A stretch of DNA of 64,000 nucleotides, taken from NCBI RefSeq assembly GCF_040219335.1, contig NZ_JAVJSQ010000044.1:62001-126000 (forward strand), read 5' to 3'. The position numbers and the translations under genes are program-made. This document shows, piece after piece, positions 6,983 through 16,464 of the stretch. Source of the DNA: Gimesia sp. Its GTDB lineage: Bacteria; Planctomycetota; Planctomycetia; Planctomycetales; Planctomycetaceae. Below the pieces are notes generated by a model, which searched no databases, was not told the origin of the DNA, and was given only the letters and a program-made list of their open reading frames with translations. Positions within the stretch are counted from its first letter, which is position 1. Every line of letters begins with the position of its first letter.

Positions 6983-9931
6983 CTACTTTGGGCTCGCTTG
7001 ATCAATCTGCATTGCCGCAGGGGGGGTGATGTGGGCAATAGCCCGGCGAAATTCCAGTTCAAGCGTGCTGGAGGTACCGGTTCCCGCGAATTTCACATGG
7101 ACTGGATCGGGTTTGACCCATTTGGGAAACGTTATGCGCGAACGCAGTCCAGAGAATTGACCAACGCGGTCTCCGTCCAGGGTAACATCGATGTTGACGT
7201 TTTCACCGTGGTGGCGGACTTTTGCCGTCAAGCGCTGCCAGACATTTCTTTTCAACCTGGCGTCCTTGTTACTGTGCTCTGGTGCAGCGTCTCGATCTTC
7301 TTTGCCATCGATTACCATGAGTGCACTGCCGAGTCCGCCTAGATGCAGGCGGATCGCCTGCTTATCGCCCAGTGGTAAGTCAATTTGCAAAGGTGCAAAA
7401 CCCGATTGCTTCAACTCCAGTTCCAAGTCAAAATCGCCGCTGATCTCCTGTGGAAATATCGCACCGACCCATTCTTTTTTCTGCCTGGATGCACTACTGC
7501 TGCCGGCAAGGATTCCGTCTTTCATCTGCCATGTCATATTCTTGGAATTCAATGCGGTTGGCACGAGATCAGCCAACAGGTCGATTGTCTGACTTGAACT
7601 CTTTCCAACTTTCACCCACTTCGCATCGATGATATTTCCGTCATGACCGTTGCCGGAGTAGTCTTTGAGAATATCTCCCTGACCTTCTTGGAAAAGGTAA
7701 AGTGCTTCAGTAGTACTGTCGTTGGTTAACTCCGCGGGTGGCATGAAATCTTCGTTGTAGCGGGCTCCTTTTGAGTAGCGCACGCCTTCGATCAGGCCAC
7801 GAAACGGACTCATGCCTGCCATACGAGTGTTTCCGATCAACAATTCTCTGACCAGAGCGGGGGGGGTGCCCTGCGCAGGGGTTCGCTCAGGGCCGTAGTT
7901 CACTTTATCCAATCGTTTTCCATCTACATAAAGGCAGACTTCACCATTTTCAAAAACGGCTGCAATGTGGTTTCTTTCACCGCGTATAGCAATATTACTA
8001 TTTGTATAACTGCCCCTGCAGATAACATACTCATATCCAGGGATGAGTTTCGTCGTCGTTACGAACGACCACTTGTTGAGTCTCTGATCATGAACTAAAT
8101 TGAGCATCATTTGAAAAGACAAATCGAGAATGCTTTCATTAGGCGGGGCTTCCCCATTCGCTGTGGGGAAGCTATCTCCCTCGGACACCCACGCCTCAAG
8201 TGTAAAGTCTTCATCGAGTCTGAACGGTGCTTTCACCTCGACAACACTTGTTGGCTCCGGGAAAGTTAATGCGTAGCGCTGTGAGTTGCTTGCTGCAGGG
8301 GGTGGATTCTTAATAGATTCACTCGCAGAGTGACTGTTTGGCAGCGCTCCATTCAGCAAGCCATCGAGCTGACCATTCACAACCTTGGCCGTCAGTGCCG
8401 TTTTTCCAGCGACGCGATTTGTGATGCCGGGATCGTCCTGCGTGATCTGTACATCCTGTTTGCCATCGCGAACGAAATAAGCCATCCCCAGCAGCAGTAA
8501 CAATCCGCCTATGCCGCCAGCGATCAGCAGTTTCTTTGGCGGGCCGGATGATTTTGATTTTGAAGCGGCAGTCGACTTGCCCTTTGACAATGACTTCTTC
8601 CCCTGTTTCGTACGCAACCTGACTACCGAGGATTCAGTACGGTCGATTGAAATCAAAGCCGGATTCGATTCATCTTTCGCGGTGGGAAGTGATTTCGGTT
8701 TCTGGCCCTTCTTTTTAGCTTGTGCCTGCTTATGTCTTTCATCCGGGTTGCGGAGTACTTCCTGCAGATCATTCGCGACGTCCGTCATTGACTGGTAACG
8801 CTGCTCCCGGTCCCCCGCAATCATTTTCAGGCAGATGGCTTCCAGACGCGGATCAATATCAGGGCGCAATTCGGAAGGCTTCGTTGGGTCGTTGAGTGCG
8901 ATCTGCTGCAGCAGCGCCATCAGGTTTCCCTTGAATGGCATCTCGCCAGTAATCAGCTCATACATGATGACGCCCAGCGCGTAGATATCGACCTGGTGAT
9001 CAATTACTGCCTGATCGCCGGCTACCTGCTCGGGAGCCATGTAGGCAGGCGTACCAATAATGGCGCCACTTTGCGTCACCTGCACATCATCACTCGAACT
9101 GCGTCGCGCCAGACCAAAGTCCATGACGACCGGTTCCCCTTTCCGATCGATCATGATATTCGCGGGTTTTAAATCACGGTGTATCACACCAATTTCGTGT
9201 GCCTCGGACAGTCCCAGCGCAAGTTTCCGGATGGTAGTGATGATCTGCTTTTCGGAATGGGTCTTCTTCGACTTCGTATAATCCTTCAGCGGTCGGCCTT
9301 CGATGAACGCCATGGTGATGTAGTGCTGACCATCGATTTCGCCGACATCATAGACGGGACAGATGTTGGGACTCCGCAGCGTCGCTGCTGCCCGGGCCTC
9401 GCGATAGAAGCGTGCGAGCAGTTCTTCCTCATCGACACCATTCCCGTCACCGAACTTGGGAATCTTCAGAGCCACATCACGATCCAGCTGCGTATCTTTA
9501 GCGAGATAGACTGCCCCCATCGCTCCCTGGCCGAGCACTTTCTGAATCTCATAGCGACTGAACGAATTGGAGATTTCGATTTCCGAGGTTGCTTCCGTAT
9601 TGGGTTGTTGAAAGTCCCGGGTGAGTGATGATTCTGAATCACCTGTCCCCTGAATCATTGTGTGAGCAGTTGCATCTTCGAATGAGATTTTGTCAGGCAC
9701 ACTGGTTTCCGTTGACGACGTGTCTGTTTCCGCTTTGTCAGACTGTGTAGGAGTTTCCGATTCTTTCCACTGTTGGAAATACCGTGTGAGTTCAGCGGTA
9801 TGTTCGGGATGTGCCTCGAGCAATTTCTCGAAGGAGAACTGTTCACCAGGCTTGGTGTGAGCTTTGAAATCAGCGACCAGCTGATCAATATTTAAACTCT
9901 GCCCGTCGGCCTCTGAAGGTGGGTCGCTCAT
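6983..9931 (-). CDS. Membrane Ser/Thr protein kinase with LamG-like extracytoplasmic region
   Basis: 982 residues. Residues 1-60 hold a short module often seen before planctomycete kinases (SFEKLLEAHPEHTAELTRYF). The kinase domain spans about 125-395: glycine loop VLGQGAMGAVY, catalytic Lys156, IHRDLKPANIM with Asp253, DFG at 271-273, then GTPAYMAPEQV. A basic Ser/Lys linker leads to one transmembrane helix at about 468-486 (LLIAGGIGGLLLLLGMAYF). Outside the membrane there is a LamG/concanavalin-like domain (about 570-760) and a second beta-rich domain (about 785-970) resembling DUF1080-type modules. This arrangement suggests a receptor kinase sensing a carbohydrate-like ligand. Its start overlaps a small upstream open frame by ATGA. 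Confidence 0.92.
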   Translation of the reverse strand: MSDPPSEADGQSLNIDQLVADFKAHTKPGEQFSFEKLLEAHPEHTAELTRYFQQWKESETPTQSDKAETDTSSTETSVPDKISFEDATAHTMIQGTGDSESSLTRDFQQPNTEATSEIEISNSFSRYEIQKVLGQGAMGAVYLAKDTQLDRDVALKIPKFGDGNGVDEEELLARFYREARAAATLRSPNICPVYDVGEIDGQHYITMAFIEGRPLKDYTKSKKTHSEKQIITTIRKLALGLSEAHEIGVIHRDLKPANIMIDRKGEPVVMDFGLARRSSSDDVQVTQSGAIIGTPAYMAPEQVAGDQAVIDHQVDIYALGVIMYELITGEMPFKGNLMALLQQIALNDPTKPSELRPDIDPRLEAICLKMIAGDREQRYQSMTDVANDLQEVLRNPDERHKQAQAKKKGQKPKSLPTAKDESNPALISIDRTESSVVRLRTKQGKKSLSKGKSTAASKSKSSGPPKKLLIAGGIGGLLLLLGMAYFVRDGKQDVQITQDDPGITNRVAGKTALTAKVVNGQLDGLLNGALPNSHSASESIKNPPPAASNSQRYALTFPEPTSVVEVKAPFRLDEDFTLEAWVSEGDSFPTANGEAPPNESILDLSFQMMLNLVHDQRLNKWSFVTTTKLIPGYEYVICRGSYTNSNIAIRGERNHIAAVFENGEVCLYVDGKRLDKVNYGPERTPAQGTPPALVRELLIGNTRMAGMSPFRGLIEGVRYSKGARYNEDFMPPAELTNDSTTEALYLFQEGQGDILKDYSGNGHDGNIIDAKWVKVGKSSSQTIDLLADLVPTALNSKNMTWQMKDGILAGSSSASRQKKEWVGAIFPQEISGDFDLELELKQSGFAPLQIDLPLGDKQAIRLHLGGLGSALMVIDGKEDRDAAPEHSNKDARLKRNVWQRLTAKVRHHGENVNIDVTLDGDRVGQFSGLRSRITFPKWVKPDPVHVKFAGTGTSSTLELEFRRAIAHITPPAAMQIDQASPK

Positions 9932-10125
9932 ATCTGCAGCCTGATATCCAATTCTTGATGGTATTCAATAAAGCGCTGATTGATCATATCTGGAATTCCG
10001 GCGTCGACGCAGCCAACCCATTCAGCATCTAAGTTGATGCCACAAAATGGAATAGGGCGAACCAGAACGTAAATCGCGAACATTCTCCTGAACTTAACAT
10101 TCTGACCATGTTTACAAGTGATCAC
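9928..10125 (-). CDS. Possible small ORF overlapping the kinase start
   Basis: A 65-residue open frame whose stop overlaps the kinase start codon (ATGA), the arrangement of translationally coupled genes. An in-frame ATG 14 codons in would give 51 residues. No signal peptide, motif or family is recognised. Kinases of this type are often preceded by an ECF sigma factor gene, but this sequence shows no sigma-factor motif. It may be a real coupled leader, a decayed remnant or chance. Confidence 0.25.
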   Translation of the reverse strand: MITCKHGQNVKFRRMFAIYVLVRPIPFCGINLDAEWVGCVDAGIPDMINQRFIEYHQELDIRLQI

Positions 10126-10385
10126 AACCCCAAATCAGCAATCAACAGGCCTGGTTACCGATCAATCATTGACAGTCTTCTGTCACACGATTCGCGAAAT
10201 TCTCATCAATCTGGATAGTCCGCGATCTGTTTCCCGGCAATCTGGGACTGGAGTTTCTCAGAGGACAACTGCTAAAATAGAGAGTTGCTTTCCACGTTTT
10301 CCAGAAGAGACCTCGCTGAGACGCCGACTGAAAACGCTGCTGAGAAAGTTACATATCAAGGCTCACCCTTTGGAGTACACAAGGT
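9932..10385. other. Divergent intergenic region between kinase and repeat-protein gene
   Basis: About 450 bases. Apart from the weak 65-residue minus-strand frame, no coding region is convincing. A perfect 6-4-6 inverted repeat, TGACAG-TCTT-CTGTCA, lies at 10170-10185 and could be a regulator site. CTAAAATAGAG near 10272 contains a -10-like TAAAAT that could serve the plus-strand gene at 10386. No riboswitch or RNA gene seen. Confidence 0.4.
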
Positions 10386-11711
10386 ATGCAAGTCTTACGT
10401 CTCAGTCTGGTTGTTGTATCTGGTTTGCTCTCAACTCTCTTCATAACCGGAGCCAACTGCTTGACAGCAGCGCCCGCGAAAACCCCCGGCAAGGCGGCAA
10501 CAACCGCTGAAGCAGAAGCGGTTCTCGACCTGGCCACGTTCCCTTTACCTGCCGATGCCACGATGCAGGGCCCCCGCAGAATGGCAACTTTGAGTTACAC
10601 GGTTCAAAAGCCGCTCAAAGAAATCTTCGACTTCAATGTCAAAGAACTGACCGGGCGGGGGTGGAAAGAGGTCGCAGGCAGCCGTCGCGAAGGACCGTTC
10701 GCCGGCGCTGAGTTCACGCATGGTGATTTTCACCTCAACCTCTCGGTCATGCAGCCTGCTCCTACCAATCCGGTCAACGTGACCTTTTCTCGCTACGGCA
10801 ATATTCCATTGACTGCCCTGCCGGTCCCCAAGGGAGCAAAGCAGGTCTATGCGTTTCCAGCAACCATCATGTACACAACCGAAGCCCCTGTGAAGGAGAC
10901 GGCGGAACAGTGCAGCGCTCTGATGCTGAAAGCAGGCTGGACCCCCTACGGCAGCGCCAGTACCACGGCCTATTATCGTCAGAACGCGGTGCTGGTGATG
11001 GTCAACGTCATGAGTGCACCAGGTCAGGGAGGCAAAACCGCAATTACTTATACCAGTTCGCTGCTCTCACTCGCTCTGCCGGCTTTTCCGGATGCCATCG
11101 ATTTTCGTTACACCGATATGACCTCCGAGTTGTCCTTCGATACAAATGCCACTCTCCAGGCCGTGACCGACTTTTATCGCAAGGCACTGGCGACCGAGGG
11201 CTGGAAGGCCACAACCGACGAGCCGGTTGCCATCAAATGGAAGAAGCTCACCATCTTCCGTAAACCGGGACAGCAGATGATTACGATCACCACTCACGAT
11301 TTTGAAGGCCGTACCCGCGTGCGAATTAAACATCAGACCGCCGCTGAGGTAGCGGAAGAAGAGTTTCTCGCTTACGAAGAAGAGGGACGCAAAGGCACAT
11401 ATCGTAAAGGCGAAAAACCGGAAGTCGCTGTTCTGACGAAAGACAGTCTCAAAGTGCAGCAGGAAAAACCGTACGCTCTGCGGATGCAGGTCAAATCGGG
11501 TTCCGCATTCGCGGTGGGCAAGGCTGTAGTTGATGCGCTGATGGCCGCCGGCTGGAGCGGCACCCAGCCGAAGAAAGCTCCGGTCTTTACTACTTGTGCT
11601 CTGAAAAAGGGGGAGGCACAAATCTGGGTGATCGCGACGGAACCAACCAAAGCCGATCCCTGGGTCGCCGTAATCGGAGCCGGCGTCACGCTCAAACCCA
11701 TAGACCAATAA
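10386..11711 (+). CDS. Exported protein with four related modules, unknown function
   Basis: 441 residues, with GGAG nine bases before the ATG and a Sec signal peptide (LVVVSGLLSTLFITGANCLTA). The mature part appears to be built from about four modules of 75-100 residues, each with an amphipathic helix ending in a GW pair and then two or three beta strands. The helix ends are FNVKELTGRGWKEV, CSALMLKAGWTPYG, FYRKALATEGWKAT and VDALMAAGWSGTQ. The recurring sense is 'change in a chain, then -GW-, then a strand with a hydrophobic/aromatic core'. No named family or catalytic motif is recognised. A periplasmic binding or scaffolding role is possible, but unsupported by neighbours. Confidence 0.75.
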   Translation: MQVLRLSLVVVSGLLSTLFITGANCLTAAPAKTPGKAATTAEAEAVLDLATFPLPADATMQGPRRMATLSYTVQKPLKEIFDFNVKELTGRGWKEVAGSRREGPFAGAEFTHGDFHLNLSVMQPAPTNPVNVTFSRYGNIPLTALPVPKGAKQVYAFPATIMYTTEAPVKETAEQCSALMLKAGWTPYGSASTTAYYRQNAVLVMVNVMSAPGQGGKTAITYTSSLLSLALPAFPDAIDFRYTDMTSELSFDTNATLQAVTDFYRKALATEGWKATTDEPVAIKWKKLTIFRKPGQQMITITTHDFEGRTRVRIKHQTAAEVAEEEFLAYEEEGRKGTYRKGEKPEVAVLTKDSLKVQQEKPYALRMQVKSGSAFAVGKAVVDALMAAGWSGTQPKKAPVFTTCALKKGEAQIWVIATEPTKADPWVAVIGAGVTLKPIDQ

Positions 11712-11877
11712 TGTCTGCAGCTGCTTACTGCAGGAATCAATTCCCATATCAATGAGGGGGCGGGTTAACCATAGCTTCATCTCCTCTTAATTGAATTCCG
11801 CCGCGCACTCTCTCTATACTGAGGAATGCTCTGGCGGTACAGCAGTGCGCTGACCGTCAGTCCTTCTCTGTCTTCTG

Positions 11878-13455
11878 ATGAAAGTGAATGTGATGAACCG
11901 CTCAAATTTCTGTGCCGGTCTGCTCTGCTGCCTGCTGGCGTCTCTGTTCCTGCAGACAGTTCAGGCAAAAGAACCCGCTGATCAATCCAACAGGCATGTC
12001 CTCATCATTGGTATGGACGGCACCCGCCCCGACGCCCTGCTGAAAGCGAAGACCCCCACCTTCGACAGACTGATTAAGGAAGGTGCCTTCACCGACGATG
12101 CCAATATTCTGGGCACGCGTTATCAGAAGAACGATACCATCAGCGGTCCCGGCTGGTCGAGCATCCTCACCGGCGTCTGGGCCGACAAGCACGGCGTGCA
12201 TGACAACAGCTTCAAAGGGAAAAACTACGAACTCTTCCCCCACTTTTTCAAACGCCTTAAACGCCAGCGGCCCGACGCGAAAACTGTCTCGCTCGTCTCC
12301 TGGGATCCCATTCACGAACACATTCTCTCAGAGGCCGATGTCGCTCAGGTCTTCCCGCTTCCCCGCAGTAAACAGCAGATCGCAGACCTCCGCGTCTCTG
12401 GTGATAAACTCAACATCGACACCCGCGACGGCAAATGGCATCACCTGCTCGCAACCCGTCACAAAGACACTCTGAAACTCTATCTGGACGGCAAAGAAAT
12501 TGGTTCGCTCTCCGGCGTCGACCTCGATTATACACTGGGTGGCGACTTCTATTTTCTCGGCCGGGATTCCCGCACCGGTCCGACCTGCTTCCATGGTCAA
12601 CTCGACGACATCCGACTCTGGAACCGGTCGTTAACCGACAAACAGATTGCACAAGCCGCCAGCGGTGCGACTCCCGATCGCCAGGGCCTGGTTGCCGAAT
12701 ATCGCTTTGAAGACGCTGCCGACTCCGGTTCACAGGTCCTCGATCTTCCCAATAATGGCGGGAAAGACCACGGTCTGCAGATTCCATTAACCGAATCCCT
12801 CAAACAGTTGCCGCATGCTGATTTCACCATCGAAGCTCGCTTTCGCACGACCGATAAGGGACGCAATATTCTCTTCGGCAATTACAACGGCAAAGCCGGC
12901 GCCCTCAATCTGGAATTGCACGAAAAGAACAGCGTCCGCGTTTACGTTCAACCCCCCGATCCCCGCAACACCGATGCCCTCGCACGGGAAGGAGAGCGGG
13001 ACAAAACTATTGCCGAGACCGCCGTCCGCATACTCCGGGAAGAAGATCCCACCGCGATGTTCGTCTACTTTCATCAGACCGACGCCACCGGCCATGCGAT
13101 CGGCTTCAGCCCTGAAGTGCCCGAGTACATCACCGCGATCGAGAACATTGACAGTCGCGTCAATTCGCTGTTGAAAGCCGTTCAAGCACGACCGAATTTC
13201 AAGCATGAGGACTGGCTCACCATCGTCTGCACCGATCATGGCGGTTTGAAACGCAGTCACAGCGACGGCCTGAATGTACCGGAAATCCGTCGCGTCTTTC
13301 TGATAGCCCACGGCCCCTCCGTGGCGCCCGGTAAAATCTCGCAGCAGGCTTACCTGGTGGACGTCACCGCGACTGCGTTACAGCACCTGTTGGGCGAAGT
13401 CGATCCCAAATGGCAGCTCGACGGCAAACCGGTCGGTCTCAAAGCGACGAAGTAA
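11878..13455 (+). CDS. Alkaline-phosphatase-superfamily hydrolase with inserted, apparently permuted LamG domain
   Basis: 525 residues with a signal peptide ending near VQAKEP. The phosphatase/phosphodiesterase core is split. Residues 38-168 carry the first metal site (VLIIGMDGTRPDAL) and the nucleophile region (SGPGWSSILTGVWADKHGV). Residues 366-520 carry VYFHQTDATGHAIGF, IVCTDHGG and the terminal HG-rich region. Between them sits a LamG/concanavalin-like insert whose order looks inverted: residues 171-262 resemble the second half of a LamG (DGKWHHLLATRH, LKLYLDGKEIGS, FYFLGRDSRTGP, GQLDDIRLWNRSL), and 268-360 resemble the first half (GLVAEYRFEDAADSG, ADFTIEARFRTTDKGRNIL, ALNLELHEKNSVRVYV). 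The enzyme should be periplasmic. Start could also be the ATG five codons later (11893). Confidence 0.85.
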   Translation: MKVNVMNRSNFCAGLLCCLLASLFLQTVQAKEPADQSNRHVLIIGMDGTRPDALLKAKTPTFDRLIKEGAFTDDANILGTRYQKNDTISGPGWSSILTGVWADKHGVHDNSFKGKNYELFPHFFKRLKRQRPDAKTVSLVSWDPIHEHILSEADVAQVFPLPRSKQQIADLRVSGDKLNIDTRDGKWHHLLATRHKDTLKLYLDGKEIGSLSGVDLDYTLGGDFYFLGRDSRTGPTCFHGQLDDIRLWNRSLTDKQIAQAASGATPDRQGLVAEYRFEDAADSGSQVLDLPNNGGKDHGLQIPLTESLKQLPHADFTIEARFRTTDKGRNILFGNYNGKAGALNLELHEKNSVRVYVQPPDPRNTDALAREGERDKTIAETAVRILREEDPTAMFVYFHQTDATGHAIGFSPEVPEYITAIENIDSRVNSLLKAVQARPNFKHEDWLTIVCTDHGGLKRSHSDGLNVPEIRRVFLIAHGPSVAPGKISQQAYLVDVTATALQHLLGEVDPKWQLDGKPVGLKATK

Positions 13456-13480
13456 CACACACAGACCTTTAAGAAGACGT

Positions 13481-13517
13481 AAATAAAACGGGCCCCCTCG
13501 TCTTGGGAGGGGGCCCG
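13481..13517 (-). terminator. Intrinsic terminator for the ABC operon
   Basis: A perfect 11-bp stem, CGGGCCCCCTC (13489-13499) and GAGGGGGCCCG (13507-13517), with a 7-base loop. On the minus strand it is followed by GTTTTATTT, an imperfect U tract. It lies about 30 bases after the ABC ATPase stop. It may also act on readthrough from the convergent phosphatase gene, but there is no T run in that direction. Confidence 0.8.
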
Positions 13518-13545
13518 CAGCACTTCTACCAGGTCGTGATTAACT

Positions 13546-14238
13546 TCAAGCCGATTTCTTCAGATCCTCTTCAGTGCCTGATTGAATTCGACCCTCGGAA
13601 AGCTTCAGGGTCCTGCGGGCGCATCCCGCAGCGGAGAGGTCATGCGTAACCATGATGATCGTCCGACCCTCTTCGTTGAACTGCCGCAAAAACGACAGGA
13701 CCTGATCCCGGGTATCGGGATCGAGGTTTCCCGTCGGTTCATCGGCCAGGATGATCGAAGGGTCGTTTGCGAGCATCCGGGCCAGCGCCACGCGCTGCTG
13801 CTGGCCGATACTCAGCTCACTCGGTTTATGCTGCAGACGATCCTGCAGGCCGACGGTGGCCAGCAGTTCCTCGGCCCGCTGCTGTCGCTCCGTTTTATAC
13901 TTCTGCGACAGCATCATGGGGACCTGCACATTCTCTATCGCCGTCAGATAGGGGATCAGGTTGAATGTCTGAAACACAAACCCGAGCTTATTCTGACGGA
14001 CTTCGGCCCGTTGTTCGACAGGGAGATCATAGATCGATTCCCCGTCCAGCAGAATCCGTCCCTCGGAAGGGGCGGACATCGCTCCCAGCATTGACAGCAG
14101 CGTTGTTTTGCCACTGCCACTGGGGCCGATGATCGAAACAAAATCTCCCCGCGGAATCTCGACACTGGTGGACTCCAGGGCCACGACTTCGTCCTGTTTC
14201 TTGCGGTAGACTTTTTTGACATTTTCTAACTTCAACAT
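13546..14238 (-). CDS. ABC transporter ATP-binding protein (MacB/LolD type)
   Basis: 230 residues from ATG at 14238 ([17 protein letters not shown]). The open frame extends 57 codons upstream through the permease gene, but AGGAGG lies nine bases before this ATG and the length then fits the family. Motifs: Walker [14 protein letters not shown]-loop [11 protein letters not shown], signature [15 protein letters not shown], Walker [14 protein letters not shown], and H-loop VTHD. This pattern is the LolD/MacB subfamily that works with FtsX-like permeases, using ATP for periplasmic work or lipoprotein release, not classic import. It starts four bases after the permease stop, so the two are translationally coupled. 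Confidence 0.93.
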   Translation of the reverse strand: MLKLENVKKVYRKKQDEVVALESTSVEIPRGDFVSIIGPSGSGKTTLLSMLGAMSAPSEGRILLDGESIYDLPVEQRAEVRQNKLGFVFQTFNLIPYLTAIENVQVPMMLSQKYKTERQQRAEELLATVGLQDRLQHKPSELSIGQQQRVALARMLANDPSIILADEPTGNLDPDTRDQVLSFLRQFNEEGRTIIMVTHDLSAAGCARRTLKLSEGRIQSGTEEDLKKSA

Positions 14239-14242
14239 GCGG

Positions 14243-15463
14243 TTAGACCTCCTTGAAACAGAGACAGGGATCGAGGCGGGATGCCTGGCGAGCCGGAAAG
14301 TAACTGGCCGCCAGTGTAACCAGCACCGCGACAGCCGCAGCGACCAGTGCCAGACCGGGAACCGGAACGACGGCAACATCCGCAAAGGCAGGACCCAGGA
14401 AGACAGCAATCACGCTGCCCAGGATATACCCGCAGATCCCACCGGCCAGGCCCAGCAGCGCTGCTTTCGCCAGGAAGAGCCGTGTGACGAAACGCGGCGT
14501 CGCTCCCAGTGCCATCAGCGTACCGATTTCCCGGCGGCGTTCGATGACATTTGCGAAACTCGCGCTGGCCATACTCGCACCACCCACGGCAATCAGAATT
14601 GCTAGGAACAGGTACGACAGGTTCGTCATCATCCGGTTAATCGAAACCTGCGTCTCGACCACGTTGGCGATGGTGACCACCTTGGTACCGGGCAGCAGCT
14701 TTGACAGATCGCCTACCAGTCCATTGGCCACATCCTCGCAGCAGCCCATCACTTCGATGATGTTCACAACCGGACCCGCAGAGGACAGCCGCTGGACGGT
14801 ATGCAGGTGAGCAAACACCCGGCTGTCATCCACAGTACCGGTTGCAGGGAGTACGGTCAGGACGTTGAATGACTCTCCCAGCAGGTCCAGTGAATCACCG
14901 GCTTTGAGGTTGTTAGCGGCAGCGAAGTCCGATCCCAGAATGACTTCCGATTTATTCAGATGCTGCAGCGAACGTCGCTCGGCCAGGGCCTCGGGGGAAT
15001 CCTGGTTTTCGTCAGCAACGTTGATCTTCGCTTTACAGCCTTCGTGCTTTTTGAAGAGCATGCCGCCCCCCGACCAGGCATTCATCTTCTGAATTTCTGA
15101 TTGAGGCAGAATCCCCGTCAGAATCACATCCTGGTCGTCGACCTTGGTCGGGACACACAGCTTCGGCGTAATCGCTTCTACTCCGGTAAGTCCTGCCAGT
15201 GCCAGTTCGGCCACGTGTTCTTCAGGAATCGTTTCCTGGTGCATGTCCGCTGCGTAGTAGTCCTGCAAAGTGACTCCCTGGGGGAGAATCAACACGTTGG
15301 CCCCCAGTTCGTCGAGTTTGCCGGCGACTTCCTGTTCAGAAAAGATCGTGACGTTGCGGATCGCCACCAGCGCTGTCACACTCAGGATGATCGCCAACAG
15401 ACTGGCAATCAACGCCGTGGGACGCTCCTTCAGTTCTTTCCAGATCATGGTGCTCATTGTCAT
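14243..15463 (-). CDS. FtsX/MacB-like ABC transporter permease
   Basis: 406 residues. ATG at 15463 has AAGGAGG six bases upstream. Four transmembrane segments are visible: one near the N-terminus (ALIASLLAIILSVTALVAI) and three in the C-terminal FtsX domain (LFLAILIAVGGASMASASFA, LLGLAGGICGYILGSVIAVFLG, LALVAAAVAVLVTLAASYFPA). Between them is a periplasmic MacB_PCD-like domain of about 230 residues. RRREIGTLMALGATPRFV after the second helix is a typical FtsX-family loop. With the downstream ATPase it would form a mechanotransmission-type exporter or redox-related complex. The gene upstream encodes an exported thioredoxin-fold protein in the same operon, which may indicate the substrate or partner. 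Confidence 0.9.
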   Translation of the reverse strand: MTMSTMIWKELKERPTALIASLLAIILSVTALVAIRNVTIFSEQEVAGKLDELGANVLILPQGVTLQDYYAADMHQETIPEEHVAELALAGLTGVEAITPKLCVPTKVDDQDVILTGILPQSEIQKMNAWSGGGMLFKKHEGCKAKINVADENQDSPEALAERRSLQHLNKSEVILGSDFAAANNLKAGDSLDLLGESFNVLTVLPATGTVDDSRVFAHLHTVQRLSSAGPVVNIIEVMGCCEDVANGLVGDLSKLLPGTKVVTIANVVETQVSINRMMTNLSYLFLAILIAVGGASMASASFANVIERRREIGTLMALGATPRFVTRLFLAKAALLGLAGGICGYILGSVIAVFLGPAFADVAVVPVPGLALVAAAVAVLVTLAASYFPARQASRLDPCLCFKEV

Positions 15464-15492
15464 GAGAAACCTCCTTCAGTGAGTGAGACGGT

Positions 15493-16293
15493 CTATTCTT
15501 TACAGTGCTTACAGCCTTCCACGCCACAGCTTTTGCCCGCTTTTTTAAGCTCGGCGATCAACTGCTGGCTGGTAACCTTGCCGCTGTATTGACCAATCAT
15601 CACACCTGGAGGCGCCATGAACACGATTGAAGACTCCTGTGAAGCCGGCACTTCCAGCTCTTTCAGGAAGTCACCTTCACCCGGTGCACTACGGTCGACG
15701 GTCACGACTTCCACCACGTCCTTGTAACAGGGAATCGCTTTAAATGCCTCTACGCCCGCAGGTACGCCTGTGTTGCCACCGGGATTGACACAGAGCAGAA
15801 CCATTTTGCGGCTCTGCAGGTTCAGCATGCAGCGGGCCTTAGTGGCAGACACGAAGGCCTGCTGAATGTAATCATCGTTGATCTGTTTCACGAACGATCC
15901 GGTGATGGCACCATTGGGAGCAACCGCCAGCGTCAGCGGCATCGGTGCCCGGGAGACACCGTACTCTTCAATGATTTTCTGCTCTTTAGGATCGTTGGTG
16001 TTCACGGCGACAAAAGAGGTGGTCTCTTTCTTGCCGTTCAGGTTCTGCGACAGCGTATTCCACATGCTTTTCGTCGCGTCATCCTGGTCTTTGTAGAACA
16101 TGATGAACGTGTATTTGTTCTGTTGCGAAGCTGTAGCCCGCGAGCTTTCGGCTCGACTCAGGGCAGCGACGCGGGGTACCTCTTCAGCCATCGATACCGT
16201 GGTCAGAGAACTCAGCAGAGTTCCGGCGGCCAGCAGGCGGATACCGTTAACTTTGAACAGTCTGAGAATCGAAGGAGTCATCATAGCGATCAT
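15493..16293 (-). CDS. Exported thioredoxin-fold protein with C-terminal Cys cluster
   Basis: 266 residues with a signal peptide (LLAAGTLLSSLTTVSMAEE). The first half resembles a thioredoxin fold (YTFIMFYKDQDDATKSMW, TSFVAVNTNDPKEQKIIEEYGV, and a cis-Pro-like RAPMPLTLAVAP), but no CxxC is present in the usual active site. A second thioredoxin-like half follows, with SIVFMAPPGVMIGQYSG. The last residues hold a compact cysteine/histidine cluster, CGVEGCKHC, suited to metal binding or disulfide exchange. Start could be ATG 16293 or a nearby in-frame ATG at 16284 or 16281. The stop is 29 bases before the ABC permease start, so it likely heads that operon. Confidence 0.75.
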   Translation of the reverse strand: MIAMMTPSILRLFKVNGIRLLAAGTLLSSLTTVSMAEEVPRVAALSRAESSRATASQQNKYTFIMFYKDQDDATKSMWNTLSQNLNGKKETTSFVAVNTNDPKEQKIIEEYGVSRAPMPLTLAVAPNGAITGSFVKQINDDYIQQAFVSATKARCMLNLQSRKMVLLCVNPGGNTGVPAGVEAFKAIPCYKDVVEVVTVDRSAPGEGDFLKELEVPASQESSIVFMAPPGVMIGQYSGKVTSQQLIAELKKAGKSCGVEGCKHCKE

Positions 16294-16464
16294 TTTCCTT
16301 GTCAGTAATGGGAATGAATAAATCTATTTTGGTGAGAGGAGCCAGCGATGGACGTAATGCGTTCTCCGTGTGAAGATCTCTGATCTTCTGATGGATTTAG
16401 CGCAGCGCTGTTCTCCTCGGTATATCAACTGAAAGACAACTCTGGTTCAGCATCCAGAGCGATC

